Assembly: GCF_002455975.1 (NCBI RefSeq)
Contig: NZ_DKLM01000053.1
Location: 77,636-88,019 of the forward strand
Direction: 5' to 3'
Length of the DNA stretch: 10,384 nucleotides
From: Clostridium sp. UBA6640
GTDB taxonomy: Bacteria > Bacillota > Clostridia > Clostridiales > Clostridiaceae
Of the stretch, positions 6,694 to 10,384 are shown in pieces. A program made the translations under genes and the position numbers. Each line of letters opens with the position of its first letter. Positions within the stretch are counted from its first letter, which is position 1. The notes beneath the pieces are model-generated. The model was given only the letters and a program-made list of their open reading frames with translations. It did not search any database and had not been told where the DNA came from.

Positions 6694-7225
6694 TTGAAAT
6701 TCCTCTCTCTATGGCTTACTAAGGTATATGCTTATTAAGCTACAATAAATTATATGCTTAGACATAATATTAATAAACACTGTAATTTGACTATATTGGG
6801 TCGTTTTTCTGAATTGCAGTTCAATATACCTAAATATTTCATTGTGGATATGTTTTGCTCTCTTTTAATCTGTTTTTCTGAGCCATTAGATATTTCCTTC
6901 AATTGTTATTCAATTCCTCAACAACGTGAAATTTTCTGACTGATTAGTTCATAATGGTTATGAATAACGCTTCATAATATAATTCAATAAACTAATAGTG
7001 CATTAAAAATTAAACGATTTTATGAATTTATTATTTTTTAAAATTTCATTTTACTGAAAACTTCATAGGGGTTATTATTTATCACTTTTAATAATATGAA
7101 TAATCCAAATAGAGTTTTATGCATTTTTCATTATATTTATATATATATATTGTGAATTAATACATGGAATTATTCAAGTTTAAGCTACATTTTGCTTTTA
7201 TTTACTCTCATTTCCTCACTAACTC
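6694..7225. other. Intergenic region upstream of the ATP synthase operon
   Basis: About 530 very AT-rich bases between the wecB terminator and atpI. No ORF with credible protein character is present on either strand. It presumably holds the atp promoter and an untranslated leader. Visible elements are a weak -10 candidate, a repeated 10-mer with a neighbouring palindrome (6725-6760), an alternating set of TTCATAA/TTATGAA repeats (6948-6977), a possible 15-codon ORF (6839-6886), and an (AT)n tract around 7139-7150. I recognise no known riboswitch or T-box signature. Confidence 0.75.
6749..6777 (-). promoter_or_regulatory. Weak promoter candidate for the atp operon
   Basis: The minus strand has a perfect -10 hexamer TATAAT (6749-6754). 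Seventeen bases upstream of it is TTTATT (6772-6777), which matches only three of six -35 consensus positions, and no TGn extension is present. It would start transcription about 50 bases before the atpI GTG. In sequence this AT-rich the -10 match could be chance, and the real promoter may lie further upstream. Confidence 0.3.
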
Positions 7226-7270
7226 AAAAAAAATAAAAGCATTAGAATTATGAAAGTTAATTCTAATGCT
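7226..7270 (-). terminator. Intrinsic terminator after wecB
   Basis: The arms agcattagaatta (7238-7250) and taattctaatgct (7258-7270) form a perfect 13-bp stem with a 7-base loop. On the minus strand the stem is followed by TTTATTTTTTTT. It lies 15 bases after the wecB stop and ends the comEB-tagO-wecB unit, separating it from the atp operon. Confidence 0.92.
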
Positions 7271-7285
7271 CTATAATTTTACCTA

Positions 7286-8407
7286 TTAATTGTAAAAGTA
7301 AGCTTTTAATATATTGCATATTTCAATAGAGGTTTTTCCATTCCCATAAGGATTTGAAAGATTACTCATATGTTCATAAGCATTTTTATCTCTAAGAAGT
7401 CTGTTAGCTTCTAAGACAATCATATTTATATCTGTTCCTACTAACTTAACAGTACCCACTTGTACTGCTTCTTGTCTTTCAGTAACATGCCTTAATACTA
7501 ATACAGGTTTACCTAAATGAGGGGCCTCCTCTTGAATTCCTCCTGAGTCTGTCATAATCATATAGCATTTATTCATAAGATTATGAGCTTCTTCAGTATC
7601 CAATGGATTTAATAAGTGTACTCTTTTAATTCCACCTAAATATTTTTCTACATCCTCTTTAACTATAGGATTTAAATGAACTAAATATATTATTTCTACA
7701 TCCTCATTTTCCTCAACTATTTTTTTTAAAGATGTACATATATTTTCTATTCCCTCTCCCCAGTTTTCTCTTCTATGAGCAGTTACCATAATTACCTTTT
7801 TATCTTTAAAATCAATGTTGTTTAGCTCTTCAGTTTTAAATTTATAGTTTTTCTTAACAGTATAATTCATAGCATCTATTGCAGTATTGCCTGTAACAAA
7901 AATACTATCTTCCCTAACATTTTCTCTTAATAAATTTTCCTTTGTAAGAGTGGTAGGTGAAAAATGTAAATCTGCTATAGAACCTGCTAACTTTCTATTC
8001 ATTTCCTCAGGGAAAGGAAAGTATTTATCAAAAGTTCTAAGTCCAGCTTCTACATGCCCCACTTTTGTTTTATTATAGAAAGCAGCTAGCGAAGCTACAA
8101 ATGTAGTAGTTGTATCTCCATGTACTAATACTATATGTGGCTTCTCCTTTTGTATAACTTCCTCTATACCCTCAAGCGCTCTACAAGTTATCCCACTTAA
8201 ACTTTGCTTTTCAACCATAATATTTAAATCATAATCTGGCTTTATATCGAAAATCTCTAGTACCTGATCTAGCATCTCTCTATGCTGTGCAGTTACACAT
8301 ACCATCGAATCAAATTCTTCTCTTTTTTCAAGCTCTTTAACAAGTGGTGCCATTTTAACTGCTTCTGGTCTTGTTCCAAAAACAGACAAGACCTTAATTT
8401 TTTCCAT
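7286..8407 (-). CDS. wecB: UDP-N-acetylglucosamine 2-epimerase (non-hydrolysing)
   Basis: Cytoplasmic enzyme interconverting UDP-GlcNAc and UDP-ManNAc, which feeds ManNAc into wall teichoic acid linkage units or other surface polymers (called MnaA in Bacillus). The 373-residue product is full length. Motifs in order are FGTRPEAVKMAPL (10-22), HGDTTTTF (96-103), GHVEAGLRT (118-126), PFPEEMNR (131-138), VTAHRREN (208-215), and TDSGGIQEEAPHLGKPVL (286-303). D98, E120, E134 and H211 sit at the positions of known catalytic residues of the E. coli enzyme. I place the start at the ATG 8405-8407: AAGGAG (8416-8421) lies eight bases upstream, whereas the in-frame GTG three codons earlier overlaps that ribosome binding site. 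The gene follows tagO by 16 bases and is closed by an intrinsic terminator. Confidence 0.95.
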   Translation of the reverse strand: MEKIKVLSVFGTRPEAVKMAPLVKELEKREEFDSMVCVTAQHREMLDQVLEIFDIKPDYDLNIMVEKQSLSGITCRALEGIEEVIQKEKPHIVLVHGDTTTTFVASLAAFYNKTKVGHVEAGLRTFDKYFPFPEEMNRKLAGSIADLHFSPTTLTKENLLRENVREDSIFVTGNTAIDAMNYTVKKNYKFKTEELNNIDFKDKKVIMVTAHRRENWGEGIENICTSLKKIVEENEDVEIIYLVHLNPIVKEDVEKYLGGIKRVHLLNPLDTEEAHNLMNKCYMIMTDSGGIQEEAPHLGKPVLVLRHVTERQEAVQVGTVKLVGTDINMIVLEANRLLRDKNAYEHMSNLSNPYGNGKTSIEICNILKAYFYN

Positions 8408-8423
8408 AGATTTCACTCCTTAA

Positions 8424-9452
8424 CTATTGTTCTTCATCGAATAAACCAAGTTTCCAAGCTATAAAGGCAATAAAAGTAACTACTGATGCTAATAAGAAAT
8501 ATGCTTTCTTACTGCTTATTTGCATTGCAATTATAGCTATACCACCTAATATTGCACTAATTAAATACATTATTAAAACAACTTGTCTTTGTGTTAAGCC
8601 AAGTCCTAATAATCTATGATGAAGATGCCCTTTATCGCCTTGCATTATAGGTTTACCATTTACTTTTCTTCTTATCATTGCAAATAGTGTATCATAAATT
8701 GGAAGGCCTAAAGCTAAAAGTGGAACAGCTATAACTAAAGCTGTAGCAGATTTAATTGCTCCATCAATAGAAATGGCTGCTAATAAAAATCCTAAAAGTT
8801 GTGAACCTGTATCTCCCATAAATATACTTGCAGGATTAAAATTATAAGGTAAGAATCCAATAATTGCGCCACTTAATATAGCAGTTAAAAAAGCTGCATC
8901 TACTCTTCCATTTATTATAGAAACTATAAATAAAGTTAGTGAAGATATAAATCCTACACCCGCGGCTAGACCATCAACTCCATCTATTAAATTAAAAGCA
9001 TTTGTTATACCTATAACCCAGATAATAGTTATGGGAACTCCTAATAGTCCTAAATTTAAAAAACTACCTCCACTATTTAATGGATTTGTAACTAATGTTA
9101 TTTTAAGCCCAAATACTATTAAAATAATTGCTGCTACTATTTGAAAAACCAACTTATATTTTGGCCTTAATTCCTTAATATCATCAATTATTCCACCAAT
9201 TACAATTACAGTAGCACCAATAAGAAGTCCTAAATCTTGAATAGAAAAATTACTTATGTTTAGAACTACTCCTATAACAAAAGCAATATAAATTGCCACT
9301 CCGCCCATAAGTGGAGTAGGTTTGTTATGTATTCTTCTTGGATCATTCGGAATATCTATTGCATTTAACTTAATAGCTAGTTTTATAACTAAAGGTGTTG
9401 CTATTACTGATATAATTGCTGTAATAATCACTAGTAAAATTATATTATTCAT
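8424..9452 (-). CDS. tagO: Undecaprenyl-phosphate GlcNAc-1-phosphate transferase (TagO/WecA family)
   Basis: Integral membrane enzyme of the MraY/WecA superfamily. It transfers GlcNAc-1-P from UDP-GlcNAc to undecaprenyl phosphate, the committed step for teichoic-acid-type surface glycopolymers. The 342-residue protein has about ten or eleven hydrophobic segments. Key cytoplasmic-loop motifs are NDPRRIHNKPTPLMGG (36-51), the metal-binding DD pair (D90, D91, in GGIIDDIKELRPK), NAFNLIDGVDGLA (151-163), FMGDTGS (211-217) and GDKGHLHHRLL (272-282). The HLHHR form and the absence of MraY-specific residues favour TagO/WecA over MraY; the adjacent UDP-GlcNAc epimerase gene supports this. The start ATG has AGGAAGG upstream and lies 34 bases after the dCMP deaminase gene. 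Confidence 0.93.
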   Translation of the reverse strand: MNNIILLVIITAIISVIATPLVIKLAIKLNAIDIPNDPRRIHNKPTPLMGGVAIYIAFVIGVVLNISNFSIQDLGLLIGATVIVIGGIIDDIKELRPKYKLVFQIVAAIILIVFGLKITLVTNPLNSGGSFLNLGLLGVPITIIWVIGITNAFNLIDGVDGLAAGVGFISSLTLFIVSIINGRVDAAFLTAILSGAIIGFLPYNFNPASIFMGDTGSQLLGFLLAAISIDGAIKSATALVIAVPLLALGLPIYDTLFAMIRRKVNGKPIMQGDKGHLHHRLLGLGLTQRQVVLIMYLISAILGGIAIIAMQISSKKAYFLLASVVTFIAFIAWKLGLFDEEQ

Positions 9453-9486
9453 ATAAAACCTTCCTAATTAAAATTTATATTTAATT

Positions 9487-9975
9487 TTAATATCCTTCTT
9501 CTTCTGTAAGAGAGTCATCATTTTCAATCCATTCACTGACAAACACTTCTCTATAATTGTCTTTTGTATCTCTTATTATGACTTTTTCTATACCAGCATT
9601 TATTATAAATCTTTTACAAAGTGCACAGGGAGATGCATTTTCAACTAAGTTCCCTGTAGACTGTTCTTTTCCTACTAAATATAATATTGATCCTATCATA
9701 TCATGTCGTCTTGCAGAGATTATTGCATTTTGTTCTGCATGAACTGATCTACAAAGTTCATACCTAGTTCCTCTAGGAACTCTTAATTCCTCTCTTCTAC
9801 ATACACCAATATCACTACAATTTTTTCTTCCACGAGGTGCTCCTGTATATCCAGTAGCCATTATCTCATCGTTTTTTACTATCAATGCTGCAAAGTTTCT
9901 TCTTAAACAAGTTCCTCTTTCTAAAACTGTTTCACATATATCTAAATAATAATTATGTTTATCTATTCGTTTCAT
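9487..9975 (-). CDS. comEB: Deoxycytidylate (dCMP) deaminase
   Basis: Zinc enzyme converting dCMP to dUMP, supplying the precursor for dTMP. The 162-residue product has the family size. The catalytic motif HAEQNAI gives H79 and the proton-shuttling E81, and SPCALCKR gives C117 and C120, completing the zinc site. TGYTGAPRGRKNC (41-53) and a further set of cysteines (C53, C59, C75) are typical of dCMP deaminases rather than cytidine or tRNA adenosine deaminases. The start ATG (9973-9975) has GAGGGGA six bases upstream and a good promoter about 30 bases further up, making it the first gene of the unit. The symbol follows the Bacillus competence locus name; nothing here suggests a role in competence. 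Confidence 0.93.
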   Translation of the reverse strand: MKRIDKHNYYLDICETVLERGTCLRRNFAALIVKNDEIMATGYTGAPRGRKNCSDIGVCRREELRVPRGTRYELCRSVHAEQNAIISARRHDMIGSILYLVGKEQSTGNLVENASPCALCKRFIINAGIEKVIIRDTKDNYREVFVSEWIENDDSLTEEEGY

Positions 9976-10011
9976 AAAATCCCCTCAAAAAATTAATATA
10001 CATTCTACCTT

Positions 10012-10040
10012 ATTATATAAAAAAACTATAATAAAGTCAC
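10012..10040 (-). promoter_or_regulatory. Promoter of the comEB-tagO-wecB unit
   Basis: On the minus strand -35 GTGACT (10035-10040) and -10 TATAAT (10012-10017) are separated by exactly 17 bases. Transcription would begin near 10005, about 30 bases before the dCMP deaminase start codon, leaving room for its ribosome binding site. Confidence 0.65.
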
Positions 10041-10043
10041 GTA

Positions 10044-10073
10044 TTTTCAGTTTTCATCCTAAATTGCTATAAT
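10044..10073 (+). promoter_or_regulatory. Possible extended -10 promoter, plus strand
   Basis: The sequence TGCTATAAT (10065-10073) is a perfect extended -10 element. A partial -35 match, TTTTCA (10044-10049), lies 18 bases upstream. It abuts the divergent promoter at 10012-10040. It could give a long-leader transcript for the gene at 10341, or be fortuitous. Confidence 0.35.
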
Positions 10074-10277
10074 GTTAGCTCCTTTTAATTCGATATTAAA
10101 TATTAGACGTAATTTCATAAATTACTTTCCTTAATAGATTTTATTTAGGAATGGTTTTAAAAAGTTTTATAAGATAAAAATAAAGTAAGAAGTAAAAGCT
10201 CTAAATAGGGTTATTAACATTTGTCTAAACATGTAATTTGTAGTAAAATGATTTATATGTAAATTATGTAAATGCCT

Positions 10278-10306
10278 TTGAAGTTTAATATAATATAAAA
10301 TATAAT
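10278..10306 (+). promoter_or_regulatory. Promoter of the plus-strand gene at the window end
   Basis: The -35 hexamer TTGAAG (10278-10283) and the -10 hexamer TATAAT (10301-10306) are separated by exactly 17 bases. The start would be near 10313, giving a leader of about 28 bases that carries the ribosome binding site of the ORF at 10341. Confidence 0.6.
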
Positions 10307-10340
10307 TAGCTAAATTCTTATAAAATTGCAGAGGTGTATT

Positions 10341-10384
10341 ATGGATTATATAATAAAAGCACTAAAAAAATGCATTCTTTTTAA
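10341..10384 (+). CDS. Start of an unidentified divergent gene, partial
   Basis: An ATG at 10341 is preceded by GAGGTG (10331-10336) four bases upstream and by a well-spaced promoter. The frame is open for the 14 complete codons before the window ends, beginning MDYIIKALKKCILF. This is a short amphipathic, lysine-containing start with a hydrophobic turn, which is too little to identify a family. The combination of promoter, ribosome binding site and start codon is the reason for calling it a gene; the coding evidence alone would not suffice. Confidence 0.5.
   Translation, partial: MDYIIKALKKCILF

Larger units (their letters stand above)
9976..10340. other. Divergent intergenic region
   Basis: About 365 AT-rich bases between dCMP deaminase and a plus-strand ORF at the window end. 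It contains one minus-strand promoter and two plus-strand promoter candidates, listed separately. The middle part (10080-10270) shows no ORF; a small palindrome, taatttcataaatta, lies at 10110-10124. Confidence 0.7.

Noticed and set aside
6754..6939. A 61-codon plus-strand ORF in the region upstream of atpI.
   Set aside because: It has no ribosome binding site and no recognisable family, it lies where the atp leader is expected on the other strand, and its amino acid make-up looks random.
7139..7150. (AT)n tract as a functional repeat.
   Set aside because: It is a short simple repeat in very AT-rich intergenic DNA, with no further structure to support a role.
6694..7225. A riboswitch, T-box, tRNA or CRISPR array in the atp upstream region.
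   Set aside because: I see no known core motif, cloverleaf or regularly spaced repeats; only short AT-rich palindromes are present.
8408..8416. Upstream GTG start for wecB, adding three residues.
   Set aside because: The GTG overlaps the AAGGAG ribosome binding site that is correctly spaced from the ATG at 8405-8407.

Overview
The window is AT-rich DNA whose gene content, codon usage, strong AGGAGG-type ribosome binding sites and gene order all point to a low-GC Gram-positive anaerobe, most likely a Clostridium or close relative. No species is assigned. All complete genes lie on the minus strand, so they are read from right to left. One divergent gene appears to begin at the extreme right edge.

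Right part (about 7226-10040): a small transcription unit starts at a well-formed promoter (10012-10040). It encodes a dCMP deaminase (comEB type), the polyprenyl-phosphate GlcNAc-1-phosphate transferase TagO/WecA, and the UDP-GlcNAc 2-epimerase WecB/MnaA. TagO and MnaA together provide the start of the linkage unit that anchors teichoic-acid-like polymers: undecaprenyl-PP-GlcNAc plus ManNAc. The unit ends in a clear 13-bp intrinsic terminator just after wecB. On the other side of the promoter, a plus-strand promoter with a 17-bp spacer, followed by a ribosome binding site and an ATG, marks the start of an unidentified gene cut by the window end.

Middle (6694-7225): about 530 bases with no convincing gene form the region upstream of the ATP synthase operon. 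It holds repeats, palindromes, a weak promoter candidate and a possible 15-codon leader ORF.

Left part (1-6693): the F-type ATP synthase operon in the order atpI, atpB (a), atpE (c), atpF (b), atpH (delta), atpA (alpha), atpG (gamma), atpD (beta, cut at the window edge). The epsilon gene is presumably just outside. Spacing is tight and each gene has a recognisable ribosome binding site. The c subunit lacks two of the usual sodium ligands, so a proton-driven enzyme is the better guess.

The standout is atpH. It encodes 364 residues instead of the usual ~180, because the C-terminal domain that normally clamps the tip of the b dimer is present three times in a row. Repeats 1 and 3 also share a perfect 20-bp in-frame stretch, and recombination across it would restore a standard-length 176-residue delta. 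A second oddity is a strong hairpin between atpE and atpF that buries the atpF ribosome binding site, a plausible way to keep b low relative to c.
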